Shown here: in pieces, positions 26,424 through 35,702 of the stretch
Position numbering within the stretch: position 1 is the stretch's first letter
Layout of the letters: every line of letters begins with the position of its first letter
DNA from: CAVYHJ01 sp963768165 [NCBI: uncultured bacterium]
GTDB lineage: Bacteria > UBP4 > UBA4092
Assembly (NCBI GenBank): GCA_963768165.1
Contig: CAVYHJ010000003.1
Span: forward strand, 602,286 to 666,285
Direction of reading: 5' to 3'
Length of the DNA: 64,000 nucleotides
The notes under the pieces: model-generated
What the model saw: the letters and a program-made list of their open reading frames with translations, nothing else
Database searches by the model: none
Told to the model about the DNA's origin: nothing
Program-made: the position numbers and the translations under genes

Positions 26424-29400
26424 TTAATCCATGAGTTCTCTAGGTATAGAAGCAAACACTAATTCGCTCTGATTGTTGGATAGGATTGAGCCATAAAATA
26501 ACTCGATATCATCCAAATACACATTTTCAGGATACTGATTCGTATTCCGAATAAACAATTGTAACCGGTAGGAGGTTTGCTCTGACACGGATGTTAAAGG
26601 TACATAAATCGTATTCCAGGTATCCGCGGACAGAATCCCGATATTCCCGACTCCTGCCACATCCCAGATATAATTCTTTACATCCTTTTCCGCAAACAAA
26701 TACCCAATCACACTTAATCCCGTGGGAGTCGGTGAATCGGATAATACATTAAACGACATAACTGCATTGGAATTCACGGGAATATAAAAAGTATTTCGTG
26801 AGGTCATCTTCTGTCCTTGAGAGGATGTCGTGAAACTGTAAGACATGGCACTGGATTCCCAGCCCAAAGTCGGCTGACCATTGGGAGCACCGGGCGCAGG
26901 TTCAAGTCCCCAGTATGAGGTCTCTGTGGACATCTCAAACCCACCCCAAGGGAGGGTCACATAGGTTGAATTAGTAAATCCCGGAGGAGGCACGTTCTCC
27001 AAGTCAATCGAATCAATATACACATTCGCCGCACTCCCATTGTTATCTACAATGATCTGAATTTGACCGGAGGTGTCATGACAACACAAATATGCGTCCA
27101 AGGTATACCATGTACCCGGTTGAATCAATGAATCCCCGGTAAACGAAGCACCTAGTTCTTGAATCACCTCGGACAGATTATCGTGATAGGTCAGAATGAC
27201 TGGAATGATATATCCATTAAATATCGAATCGCTGTAATAGGTTACTCGCAACCGATACCACGGGTTAGTTGTATCTGGCGTAAAGCGTGTAAAGCTGGTC
27301 ATTTTTATTCCCTGTGTTTGCGAGGAAAACGTCAACTGTAATACGCCGGTATTCCCTTGGTAGGTAGGTACCCAGGTTATTGTGGGTTGGTTCGATAAAT
27401 TCGGCGCAGGCTGGAATGCCCAATTCTCTGTATCTGACGCATTAGCAAAATCTCCATTGGAATTGGTCCATGCGGAGTATGTTCCCACATAATCTTCATT
27501 GAGCTGATTATAATCCAAGCCGGTATACGTGTTTGTGGACGGTGAAAAACTTCCAAAAAGACTGTTGTAAGGAAAAACCGTATAATTCCCAAAAGGTAGA
27601 TTATCAAATTCATAATATCCGGACGAATCTGTGTACGTAAACTGATTAGTAGTTCCCGATAAAGTCATTGCCGTATTGGGAATGGGATAGGCGACATGGA
27701 TAATGCGTAAACCAGATGTATCATCGGCAATATAAGCATAATCTCCGCTAACACTAATATCCTGTACGATACTTGGAGTCTGGTAGGAGCCCATCACATA
27801 AGGGCTATAGGGATTGGCTACATTCACTACCTGAAGTCCTGAACCTTCTGAAGCAAGATAGGCAAAATCCCCTCGCACACTAATTCCATGTGGATTGCCG
27901 GGAATTGTAGTGCCCGATATTTCCACTGGATTCGTAGGTTGCGTTATATCCACAATTTCTAATTCCCCAGTATCGTATATATGCAATAAAAGATACGCAT
28001 AATTTCCTTTCACGTCTACACCATTCAAGGATAAATAGGGTCCCAAACCACCATATGTAAAACCTCCTACAATTTGCGGTTGAGATGGGTTTCGTATATC
28101 TACAATCCATAAATTGCTATAATAATAAATGAACCATCCAACTGTTGTCGTGACGTATTCAATCGCATAAGCGTAATTCCCAGAAACTGCTATGCGGAGG
28201 ACATCTCCGCTAGTTGGTATCGCACTTACCAAATACGGACTAGATGGATTACTGATATCAATGATACATAATCCAGCCATATCAAAAGCAATATATGCAT
28301 AATTACCTTGAACTGCAACTCTAACAGCATAATAACCGGATGTATCAAAACTACCTACTTCCACTGGATTAGAGGGATTGCTAATATCCAAAATTTGTAA
28401 CCCTGCGCTTCCGGCAGCCACATAGGCATAATTTCCTTGCACGTCCACGCCATCTATAACATCTGTTGTGGTATAACTACCCAGGGTAACAGGATTAGAA
28501 AGATTGCTAATATCAATAATTCGCAATCCCGCAGTACCATCCGCTAGAAAAGCTAAATTCCCATTGACTTTAACAAATAAGGATTCGTTTTGGGAGGGAC
28601 TATTTCCCACTTCATAGAAATCTCCCGAAAAATCAGGACGCACACAATATCCACCAATTTTGAAATTTCCACTGGAGATTAGGCTAAAATTAGCATTTAC
28701 GATTTTGGGTTCATTTATCAAAAGGGATACTGGATTACTGTCACTACTTATATCTCCCGTCCAATTTACAAATTGAAATCCATTATTAGGAATGGCAGTA
28801 CAGGAGAGAAGCGTTCCATTGAATACCCAGCCACTAAAGGGAGTGATTTCACCGCCATTGTTTGGTGTATATTGAGTCGTAACAAAAAAATATTGAGTAT
28901 CGTAACTCACAGTAAAGGTAGTGCTGATTGTCGGATAAACCGTATGGCTAAGAGCCCCACCATCACTCCATGAGTTAAAAACTATTTGTATTTCATTATC
29001 AATGGATATACTGGAGCTTGCACTTATTCCAAGGGCTACTCCTCCATAGACGACAAAACTAAAAGGTGTGGTGGTTGTAATCCCGTTTGCAGAGACTATC
29101 TGACCTGACGGGTTACTGGCAATGGTTATAGGAACGTTTAATGTGCCTGTAAAGTTTTGACTGGATTGGTTGGTTGATAATGTAGAATACTTTGTTGATG
29201 CTGGAGAAAATAATAAATAATCTATATTCGGCGTGACAGTATAATTCCCATTAGTTATTTGAGAAAATCGATAATATCCCGTTGTATCTGTCAAAGTCGT
29301 TAGAGTGGTATCTCCCGTGAGAGTCATGTTAACATTAGGAATAGGTTTATTGATATTGATAATGCGTAATTCTGGATACCAATCACTGACTTCATTACCA

Positions 29401-30545
29401 ATACTGGCATACACATAATTATCATCCAGCGCTAAAGTTGAAAAATCTCCAGCATGGAATCCAGCCAAAGTTGGGTTGGTGGGATCACTAATATCTACAA
29501 CATACAATCCTGAAGAAGAATCGGCATATACTCCCCCAGACACATCCGCATTTGACACATAAGCAAAATTTCCTGAAATTGCAACATCTTCCGGATCGGA
29601 AAAAATGAAACTTAATGAACCTACTTCAATGGGGTTGGACACATCGGAAATATCTATGATTTGTAGTTCGGAACTGCTATCTTCTACATGTACATATTGT
29701 CCGTTTACAACAAGAGGATGAGCAGTGACTTGTGGTATGGGACTGCCATCTGCCACATATAAATATTGTCCGTTTATCGCAAGGGAATAAGCAATTCCTG
29801 GAGTATTAATCTGACTTATCTCGACAGGATTCGCTGGATTGGTGATATCAATGACTTTAATACCAGCATTGCCCTCTGCCAGATACGCATAATTATTGGC
29901 AAGCCTTACTTTATATCCATTTCCAGTTGTACTGCTAACATATCCAATTTGAATTGGATTTGATGCTGTAGTCACGTCAAAAATCCATAATGCGCCGTCG
30001 GTAGTTATTATATAAGCATAATTTCCTTGAACAGCGATATCATTACCAGCGTAAGATCCCAAATCCACTGAACCAATGGCAGACGTTGTAGAATAACTAA
30101 GATCTAAAATATCCAGAACACCATAGTTGCCCGTACAAATTCCCGTCAAGTATATTAAGTTTCCTTGTTTCGCAACTCCATAATTGTAATAAGATTCATA
30201 AGAAGGATTAGCAGGAGGACAAGGATGTGAGAATCCTCCAAGCTGAAAGGGATATGATGGATCACTAACGTCCAAAATATTCAATCCTGCCCATCCTTCT
30301 GCAAGATAAGCCGTATTCCCATCCACTACGATATTATATATCCCAGCCATATCTGTTAAAAGATATCCCACATCCACAGTTATCCAATTATATTGCCCCA
30401 CCATTTCAATTCCTGAACAATACCCGCTAATGTTATAAGTCGTCGAAGATTGAGCAATGGAAGAAGAATATCCCGGGAAAAGAAGAAATAGAGTTAAGAG
30501 TGGACGTCTTGTAATCGCCTTATAAAGTATTTGAATAGGGTTCAT
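26424..30545 (-). CDS. Giant secreted LVIVD-repeat beta-propeller protein
   Basis: A signal sequence (about 12-32) precedes many LVIVD repeats of about 43 residues (GNYAYVA-G-AGLQILDISNPSNPVEVGS), which form two propellers (about 55-420 and 660-1010). Each propeller is closed by a carboxypeptidase-regulatory/SdrB-like strand domain (NVNMTLTGDTTLTTLTDTTGYYRF and NTAMTLSGTTNQFTYTDSSGYYEF). An InlB-B-like domain (about 535-640, FVTTQYTPNNGGEITPFSG) lies between them. The C-terminus carries two jelly-roll modules opening NSNGDFANASDT and LPWGGFEMSTET, the same type as in the PKD protein at 6681. No catalytic residues are visible. A surface-binding or matrix role is inferred. The gene is single, on the minus strand. 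Confidence 0.85.
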   Translation of the reverse strand: MNPIQILYKAITRRPLLTLFLLFPGYSSSIAQSSTTYNISGYCSGIEMVGQYNWITVDVGYLLTDMAGIYNIVVDGNTAYLAEGWAGLNILDVSDPSYPFQLGGFSHPCPPANPSYESYYNYGVAKQGNLIYLTGICTGNYGVLDILDLSYSTTSAIGSVDLGSYAGNDIAVQGNYAYIITTDGALWIFDVTTASNPIQIGYVSSTTGNGYKVRLANNYAYLAEGNAGIKVIDITNPANPVEISQINTPGIAYSLAINGQYLYVADGSPIPQVTAHPLVVNGQYVHVEDSSSELQIIDISDVSNPIEVGSLSFIFSDPEDVAISGNFAYVSNADVSGGVYADSSSGLYVVDISDPTNPTLAGFHAGDFSTLALDDNYVYASIGNEVSDWYPELRIININKPIPNVNMTLTGDTTLTTLTDTTGYYRFSQITNGNYTVTPNIDYLLFSPASTKYSTLSTNQSSQNFTGTLNVPITIASNPSGQIVSANGITTTTPFSFVVYGGVALGISASSSISIDNEIQIVFNSWSDGGALSHTVYPTISTTFTVSYDTQYFFVTTQYTPNNGGEITPFSGWVFNGTLLSCTAIPNNGFQFVNWTGDISSDSNPVSLLINEPKIVNANFSLISSGNFKIGGYCVRPDFSGDFYEVGNSPSQNESLFVKVNGNLAFLADGTAGLRIIDISNLSNPVTLGSYTTTDVIDGVDVQGNYAYVAAGSAGLQILDISNPSNPVEVGSFDTSGYYAVRVAVQGNYAYIAFDMAGLCIIDISNPSSPYLVSAIPTSGDVLRIAVSGNYAYAIEYVTTTVGWFIYYYSNLWIVDIRNPSQPQIVGGFTYGGLGPYLSLNGVDVKGNYAYLLLHIYDTGELEIVDITQPTNPVEISGTTIPGNPHGISVRGDFAYLASEGSGLQVVNVANPYSPYVMGSYQTPSIVQDISVSGDYAYIADDTSGLRIIHVAYPIPNTAMTLSGTTNQFTYTDSSGYYEFDNLPFGNYTVFPYNSLFGSFSPSTNTYTGLDYNQLNEDYVGTYSAWTNSNGDFANASDTENWAFQPAPNLSNQPTITWVPTYQGNTGVLQLTFSSQTQGIKMTSFTRFTPDTTNPWYRLRVTYYSDSIFNGYIIPVILTYHDNLSEVIQELGASFTGDSLIQPGTWYTLDAYLCCHDTSGQIQIIVDNNGSAANVYIDSIDLENVPPPGFTNSTYVTLPWGGFEMSTETSYWGLEPAPGAPNGQPTLGWESSAMSYSFTTSSQGQKMTSRNTFYIPVNSNAVMSFNVLSDSPTPTGLSVIGYLFAEKDVKNYIWDVAGVGNIGILSADTWNTIYVPLTSVSEQTSYRLQLFIRNTNQYPENVYLDDIELFYGSILSNNQSELVFASIPRELMD

Positions 30546-31028
30546 AATGAACCTCCATTTCGCAAAATTGTAGCATATATCTATACAAAGCAGTAGGTTT
30601 TCGAAGGCGATTCCTTACAAAACTTTTTAAACCATTGATTTTGTTGGAGATAAACTTTCTGCAATCGCAGAAAGTTTTCTGTGATTATTATGTAATCCCA
30701 AGTAAATGAAGATTTACTCCTTTCCAAATCTATAGGACATTTCTATCTTGGCTGGACATTCTAGCCGTTATACCTTTGACTTTATTAATATAAAAGTAGA
30801 GATATAATCATCTTATTTTATGTCTCAAAATTTCTTGACCGCAAGTCCTTTCTTCCTTGAGATATTCCGTCATCGCTGAAAATCAAAGATGGTCCATAGG
30901 AGATAATGATGGAGTTTCCCGGCGTGTAAAAAAAAGATAATGCCAATACTATAGAAACAAACGATTTTAGGGTAGATATTTTGGCAAGTTAATTAAATTT
31001 GTAATATTATTGCAGTGCTTGAAGGAAA
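30546..31028. other. Intergenic region with one perfect hairpin
   Basis: About 480 bases lie between the dtxR-like gene end and the LVIVD gene start. It contains a perfect 11-bp hairpin with a 4-base loop (30652-30662 with 30667-30677) followed on the plus strand by TTTCTG. No plus-strand gene precedes it, so a terminator role is unclear. No open frame with a ribosome site was seen. Confidence 0.45.
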
Positions 31029-31697
31029 TTAAGTTTTACTTTTGCCGATTTCGACGAATACCGAATCAGCAACTTCCTGTCCGATATGATGTTGTTTGCC
31101 GGCGACTTTGATCAGGGTTGGGCCGTTAAACGGTTCTCGTCTGACCACTTCGATACCCGCTTTTGGGACCATTCCCAATTGATTCAAATACCGCAGAATC
31201 TCGGGATTGGAATCACTCACCCGGCTGATGGTAGCGGTCTGTCCGGGTTTGAGCGTGGAGAGATTTTTGCCAAATCCTTTATGGAGTGTCCCGTCGCTTT
31301 TGGGGATAGGATCGCCATGCGGATCGGTTTCCGGACGTCCCAATAAATCGTCAATGCGTTGTTCCAATTCATCGGAGATAACATGCTCCAATCGTTCGGC
31401 TTCCGCGTCCACTTTATCCCAATCCATTTTGAGTACCTGGGTAAGGAATAATTCCAACAACCGATGGCGCCGGACGAGTTTTAAAATAAATTTTTCACCT
31501 TTCGGTGTGAGACGGACACCTTTATAGGGTGCATGGCTGACCATTCCTTCCCGTGCCAGCCGTTTGACCATATTGCTAGTGGATGCCATGGAAACTTTCA
31601 TTCCTTTGGCAATATCCGAGGTCGTTACGGTCTCCAACAATTGTTGTAATTTATAGATACTTTTTAAATAATCTTCAACAGCAGGTGTGGATTTCAT
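31029..31697 (-). CDS. DtxR/MntR-family metal-dependent repressor
   Basis: The N-terminal winged helix (about 1-65) reads PAVEDYLKSIYKLQ ... TTSDIAKGMKVSMASTSNMVKRLAREGMV. The dimerisation/metal domain (about 66-140) has the hallmark LVRRHRLLELFL and AERLEHVIS. An SH3-like FeoA domain (about 150-222) makes it the long DtxR/IdeR form. These proteins bind Fe2+ or Mn2+ and repress uptake genes. Co-location with mntH suggests Mn2+ or Fe2+ sensing. Its promoter carries, over the -10 box, the same ACTAAATTATAA half-site found in the palindrome at the mntH-cluster promoter, so it probably autoregulates. Confidence 0.9.
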   Translation of the reverse strand: MKSTPAVEDYLKSIYKLQQLLETVTTSDIAKGMKVSMASTSNMVKRLAREGMVSHAPYKGVRLTPKGEKFILKLVRRHRLLELFLTQVLKMDWDKVDAEAERLEHVISDELEQRIDDLLGRPETDPHGDPIPKSDGTLHKGFGKNLSTLKPGQTATISRVSDSNPEILRYLNQLGMVPKAGIEVVRREPFNGPTLIKVAGKQHHIGQEVADSVFVEIGKSKT

Positions 31698-31728
31698 AAT
31701 TTATTTAATTAAGGCATAGATTAATAGC

Positions 31729-31762
31729 ACTAAATTATAATTGAGTATGAACAGAGTAGCAA
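31729..31762 (-). promoter_or_regulatory. Promoter of the dtxR-like gene with operator half-site
   Basis: On the minus strand TTGCTA (31762-31757), 17 bases, TATAAT (31739-31734). The plus-strand 12-mer ACTAAATTATAA (31729-31740) covers the -10 and is identical to one arm of the palindrome at 35328-35365, at the same position relative to the -10 box. The other half-site is not recognisable. Confidence 0.6.
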
Positions 31763-31780
31763 GTAAACAATAGGATTGTT

Positions 31781-32410
31781 TTATTTACAACAACATTTGC
31801 CTGTGCGAATTGTTTCAAATGATTCCTGGGTCTCCCCAAAAAGCCAATAAAGAAATAAAAGGCCTGCCACGTGTTCCGCCCACCACCAATGGAAAAGTGT
31901 ATTCAATAACAAACCAACCAAGACCGCCCCTGCCATGTAAGCGCAGACAATGGAACACGAAGCATCTCCCGCAAGAGCAGGACTGTTGATTTCTTTGGCA
32001 ATTCGTTTCTTTTCCCACGCGAGAAAGGGCATACCCACGACGGCGATTAATGTGATACCGATTCCCGCAAGAGACCCTTCTGGCAGTCTCCGTACAACCA
32101 GACCGTAGACCGAGGTAACTAAAATATATAGACAAAGAAGACCCAAGGAGATTGCAACTATCCAGTTGGCACGCTTTTCTGCTTGCTCAACCTGTTCTAT
32201 GTGCTTGCCGCTGGATTCCACCGACAATCGCCATAAGAGCACACCACCCGTGACCAATTCAATTATACTGTCTATGCCAAAAGCGGTAAGTAAAGCGCTT
32301 CCCGCAACGATTCCAGCTCCAATAGAAACAACCGCTTCGACAGTCATCCAAAGGACTGTGATGATTTCAATTCTAACACCTTTGTGAGCATGGTTACTTT
32401 TTAAGATCAT
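31781..32410 (-). CDS. Cation-diffusion-facilitator-like membrane protein
   Basis: There are five to six hydrophobic helices. IDSIIELVTGGVLL lies in helix 2 and LAGDASCSIVCAYMAGAVLVGLLLN in the later half. These correspond to the helix pair that holds the Asp/His metal site in CDF exporters, here with Asp in each. The usual cytoplasmic C-terminal domain is absent, and the chain ends in GKCCCK, which could bind metal. At 209 residues it is short for a CDF protein. It sits in the minus-strand metal cluster between the UspA and DtxR-type genes, which supports a role in metal export, but transport is inferred. Confidence 0.75.
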   Translation of the reverse strand: MILKSNHAHKGVRIEIITVLWMTVEAVVSIGAGIVAGSALLTAFGIDSIIELVTGGVLLWRLSVESSGKHIEQVEQAEKRANWIVAISLGLLCLYILVTSVYGLVVRRLPEGSLAGIGITLIAVVGMPFLAWEKKRIAKEINSPALAGDASCSIVCAYMAGAVLVGLLLNTLFHWWWAEHVAGLLFLYWLFGETQESFETIRTGKCCCK

Positions 32411-32469
32411 GCAGAAGGATAAATATATTTTGCGTGTTAAATTATCAATATACTTTGATTTTCTATTTT

Positions 32470-32886
32470 TTAACGCGACCTTAGTAACAAAACCGGCACA
32501 GAAACATTATGCTGTACCTTGATGGCGGTTGTTCCCAGTATTATATCTTCCAATAATTTGTGTCCATGGGTACTCATAGCCACTAAATCACATTTATTAG
32601 CGCCCACCCATTTTATAATCTCTGTGACCGGGTCGCCATATAACAGTACCTTTTCCGCTGGAATACCAAGCGCCGTGAACTCGCGCTCTATTTGAGCCAA
32701 ATACGATTGATCTTCTTCAATTTCTTGGCCTGCCGCGTCGGCTCCAATTACTTGTGCCGGGACACCGGTCGCCACATGCAGTAATATCACACGGCTCTGC
32801 ATACATTTCGCTAGTAGTTTGATATGTTCGATAATCGCCCGGTCTGTCGGGGTGTTATCTAATGTCATCAGAATGGTTTTGTACAT
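32470..32886 (-). CDS. Universal stress protein, UspA family
   Basis: A single Usp domain fills the 138 residues. It has MTLDNTPTDRAIIEHI near the N-terminus, VAMSTHG, and an ATP-loop of the type G-x2-x-x9-G-T (GHKLLEDIILGTTAIKVQHNVSVPVLLLR). The loop suggests the ATP-binding class. An AAGGAG ribosome site precedes the ATG. It lies 30 bases downstream of mntH in the same orientation. Usp proteins next to Nramp transporters are common and are thought to modulate the transporter, but that role here is inference. Confidence 0.88.
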   Translation of the reverse strand: MYKTILMTLDNTPTDRAIIEHIKLLAKCMQSRVILLHVATGVPAQVIGADAAGQEIEEDQSYLAQIEREFTALGIPAEKVLLYGDPVTEIIKWVGANKCDLVAMSTHGHKLLEDIILGTTAIKVQHNVSVPVLLLRSR

Positions 32887-32916
32887 TTCTGCTCCTTACC
32901 TAGTAGTATAGCATTT

Positions 32917-34329
32917 TTATCCACCGATAATCACCCGCCAAGCATCCTTGAGTGCGTCTGGTAAACTGTAAATATCCATAACGGTTATCAGTATAACAGT
33001 AGTCCATCCGGTAATCATAAGGAACCAGCCGTTTCTCCATTTGCCCATTCTCTTACGGGAAGAGGTGAAATGGAGTAACGGGAACATGGCAAAGGGCAAT
33101 TCTAAACACAGCACTACCTGGCTGAGATTGACCAAATCAGTGACGCTGCCATTCCCACGTATGCTGATAATAAAGATTGCCGGTACTATGGCAAGGGCAC
33201 GAGTGATAATCCGCCGCACCCAAGGACGAATACGCCAGTGCATAAATCCTTCCATAACCACCTGCCCGGCGAGGGTGCCGGTAATGGTACTGCTTTGTCC
33301 GCTGGCTAGTAACGCCACGGCGAAGAGTGTGCTGGCCAATACAGTTCCAAGCAGGGGAGCCAGCGTCAAATAGGCGATGCGAATCCAATCGCTGTCGGGA
33401 CTGAACGTAACCACTTGTCCACCCGCCACCGTTACGCTGGTCTTGCCAAAAAAGACGATCGCGGCTAATACGAGAATTGCGGCATTGACAAAAAATGCAA
33501 TCGTGAGAGCCGCTGTCGAATCAATGGTATTAAATTTGATGGCAGATTTAATAGAAGCATCGTCTTTTTGCAGTTTCCGGCTTTGGACTAATGCTGAATG
33601 TAAATAAAGATTATGCGGCATAACCGTCGCGCCGATCATGCCAATAGCCACTACGATCATGCCGTTTTCCCGAAAATTGGGACTAATCATGGCATGACCC
33701 ATCTCCAAGAAGCTGGGGGATGTTTGCGAAAATACGAAAATCTCGATGGCGTAGCATACGCCAATGGTTGCCACAAAAACTGCGATGACAGCTTCAATCA
33801 TTCTCATTCCCATCCCTTGCAGTCCTAAAAGAAGCAATACGTCGAAGGCAGTGATTACAATTGCCCACGCCATGGGGATGTGGAACAACAGGTTAAGGGC
33901 TACCGCACTACCCAACGCTTCCGCCAAGTCTGTCATACCAATCGCTATTTCCATAGATATCCAATTGGGAATGCGTGTCCAGCGCGGGTACCAGTCTCGG
34001 GAACATTGCGCCAAGTCTTTACCGGTGGCGACTCCCAACCGAGCTGAAATGACCTGCAAAAAGATCGCCATGATGCTGGCAACTCCAACGACCCAGAGCA
34101 AACCATATTTGAATTGTGCTCCACCTTGCAAGTCCGTTCCCCAATTGCCGGGATCCATATAACCCACACTCACCAGGATAGCCGGACCCACGAAGGCTCG
34201 CCAATGGTTCCAAAAACCAGCCTGGGGGGGTGGTAGTGCCACGGTGCTATGCAACCCCTCCAGCGAGACATGGCTGCCGGGTGCCTTCTCATCGGGTTGG
34301 GTATCCTTTTTTATTTTTTCGTCGTCCAT
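32917..34329 (-). CDS. mntH: Nramp-family Mn2+/Fe2+ transporter
   Basis: Eleven or so membrane helices are visible. The diagnostic helix-1 motif is DPGNWGTDLQGG, and the helix-6 motif is MPHNLYLHSALVQSR, supplying the Asp/Asn and Met metal ligands of Nramp transporters. These proteins import divalent metals with protons. The N-terminal 40 residues are a polar extension. An AGGAGA ribosome site lies before the ATG. The gene is second in a cluster with an outer-membrane barrel, UspA, a CDF-like protein and a DtxR-type repressor, and is probably transcribed from the operator-bearing promoter at 35328. Confidence 0.93.
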   Translation of the reverse strand: MDDEKIKKDTQPDEKAPGSHVSLEGLHSTVALPPPQAGFWNHWRAFVGPAILVSVGYMDPGNWGTDLQGGAQFKYGLLWVVGVASIMAIFLQVISARLGVATGKDLAQCSRDWYPRWTRIPNWISMEIAIGMTDLAEALGSAVALNLLFHIPMAWAIVITAFDVLLLLGLQGMGMRMIEAVIAVFVATIGVCYAIEIFVFSQTSPSFLEMGHAMISPNFRENGMIVVAIGMIGATVMPHNLYLHSALVQSRKLQKDDASIKSAIKFNTIDSTAALTIAFFVNAAILVLAAIVFFGKTSVTVAGGQVVTFSPDSDWIRIAYLTLAPLLGTVLASTLFAVALLASGQSSTITGTLAGQVVMEGFMHWRIRPWVRRIITRALAIVPAIFIISIRGNGSVTDLVNLSQVVLCLELPFAMFPLLHFTSSRKRMGKWRNGWFLMITGWTTVILITVMDIYSLPDALKDAWRVIIGG

Positions 34330-34374
34330 ATTGCTTCTCCTAAATTTTCCTTGGGCATAATATTTCTCCTTTTT

Positions 34375-35289
34375 TTAGTATCTCAATGAAAGTCCAGAAA
34401 ATACTGTGAAAGCATCCGTATCTCCTGATAGACCGATATTAATTCCTCCATCCAGTTGTATTTCTTTGGTAATCGCATAGGTAACTCCCGTGTCGAAATA
34501 AGCAAGATAATTATGAGACGTGCCCATCGGTGAAATTCCCACATATTCAACATATCCTTCCACTTTCTCAAAAAGTTCGTGGTCAAAAGTAATCGTATGA
34601 ACGAAATCCACGCCATACCCATCATTTTCATCGTTACGGTTAATATCAAATTCTGCCATAGTTCCCATTTCAAATCCTTCAGGAAGTTGGGCATTCAATG
34701 GGAGAATCAGTCCGCCCTCTACGTGGTGATCGCTTAATCCACCGGTGCCTGTTGGCAATTGAATAAACGGCATGACACCGCCGGCAGTGACTCCTCCATC
34801 GTTCCCCCATAAATTAAGCTTCGTCCGAATTTCTGTGTCTCCGAAACCGGCAGCGTGATTGGAAACTCCATTTCCATGAATCAAAATATTCTCGTAAGGA
34901 TTCAGTATCAATTGCAGATCGAGATTGTTCAAAAGACCGACTTTGAGATTCATCGGGAGTACAGAGAAACCATCGAATCGTACGCCCTGGTCATGGTCAT
35001 AGGTATACTCGACAAAACTGAATTCCGCTTGAAAATGTCCCGCATCTACTGTGAATGGACTCTCGGTTACATCAGGACGGTCAGTATTAAACTCCCGCAT
35101 CTGCGACCGTGGTGTTGGATTGAACAGGGTATAGCTTGATTTATCCGCATGGGATGCACTTGGGTTTAACTCGGTTGTATCTTGCGAATCTTCCGCGTTA
35201 CACCGATTCGTTAATACTAAAATTGCACTGCAACTTATAAAGTACAAGGCTATTTTATTCCGTTGAATTTTTGATACGAAAAGTCTCAT
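34375..35289 (-). CDS. Outer-membrane beta-barrel protein (MetA/phenol-degradation transporter type)
   Basis: A signal peptide (about 10-33) is followed by the family opening TDRPDVTESPFTVDAGHFQAEFSF. The rest alternates as amphipathic strands, ending in an aromatic terminal residue (SLRY), as in outer-membrane barrels. It resembles the pfam group named after a phenol-pathway transporter. Here it leads a metal-uptake operon, 45 bases upstream of mntH, so it may be an outer-membrane metal pore; that substrate is inferred from context. No ribosome site is visible. Confidence 0.78.
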   Translation of the reverse strand: MRLFVSKIQRNKIALYFISCSAILVLTNRCNAEDSQDTTELNPSASHADKSSYTLFNPTPRSQMREFNTDRPDVTESPFTVDAGHFQAEFSFVEYTYDHDQGVRFDGFSVLPMNLKVGLLNNLDLQLILNPYENILIHGNGVSNHAAGFGDTEIRTKLNLWGNDGGVTAGGVMPFIQLPTGTGGLSDHHVEGGLILPLNAQLPEGFEMGTMAEFDINRNDENDGYGVDFVHTITFDHELFEKVEGYVEYVGISPMGTSHNYLAYFDTGVTYAITKEIQLDGGINIGLSGDTDAFTVFSGLSLRY

Positions 35290-35327
35290 AGGTAATTATT
35301 TTTTTAAAATATGCTAGTTTGTATGGC

Positions 35328-35383
35328 CTCATTTATAATTTAGTTAAGACTAAATTATAAATGAGCCAAATCTAATTTGTCAA
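35328..35383 (-). promoter_or_regulatory. Metal-cluster promoter with DtxR-type palindromic operator
   Basis: On the minus strand TTGACA (35383-35378), 18 bases, TATAAT (35359-35354). The -10 box lies inside a perfect palindrome with 17-base arms (35328-35344 and 35349-35365) around TAAG, with the core TTTAGT-TAAG-ACTAAA. DtxR-family operators are palindromes with TTAG/CTAA half-sites, and binding over the -10 box would block transcription. The cluster encodes its own DtxR-type regulator. Confidence 0.75.
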
Positions 35384-35425
35384 GTAGCAAATAGCCGGGG
35401 AAAGAATTATTTTAAAAAGTGAAAT

Positions 35426-35632
35426 TTAATCGAGTTCGTTTAGGACTTTAACAAGCAAATCTACTGGAACGTTAAATTGGCGAGCGACAAATTCCAAGGT
35501 TTCTCGGGAATCGTAGGCACAATTCGCGCAGCCGCCAATATGAAAATAGGTAAGGGATTCCTTTGCCTTAGGTTGAATTTTAATTATTTCTTTCACGGTC
35601 ATTTTTTTTGTAATTAGGATTTTTTGTGCCAT
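35426..35632 (-). CDS. Small redox-disulfide protein (DUF1858/prismane-associated type)
   Basis: The 68-residue protein has the family pattern: an N-terminal TVKEIIKIQPKAKESLTYFHIGG followed by a CxxC (GCANCAYDSRETLEFVARQFNVPVDLLVKVLNE). Such domains occur alone or near hybrid-cluster proteins and are assumed to be thiol-redox or metal-cluster related. No hybrid-cluster gene is near. It sits upstream of the metal cluster and downstream of the IS1380 insertion, so its original upstream neighbour may have been displaced. Confidence 0.82.
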   Translation of the reverse strand: MAQKILITKKMTVKEIIKIQPKAKESLTYFHIGGCANCAYDSRETLEFVARQFNVPVDLLVKVLNELD

Positions 35633-35702
35633 AGGATTTATCTCTCTCGATTCAAAACGATTATTTCATCAGGATTCCTTTTTGTCAACAAAACCCCTTT
35701 AA

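Noticed and set aside
33764-34162. Plus-strand 132-residue frame opposite mntH
   Set aside because: Antisense to conserved Nramp motifs, no ribosome site and no family resemblance.
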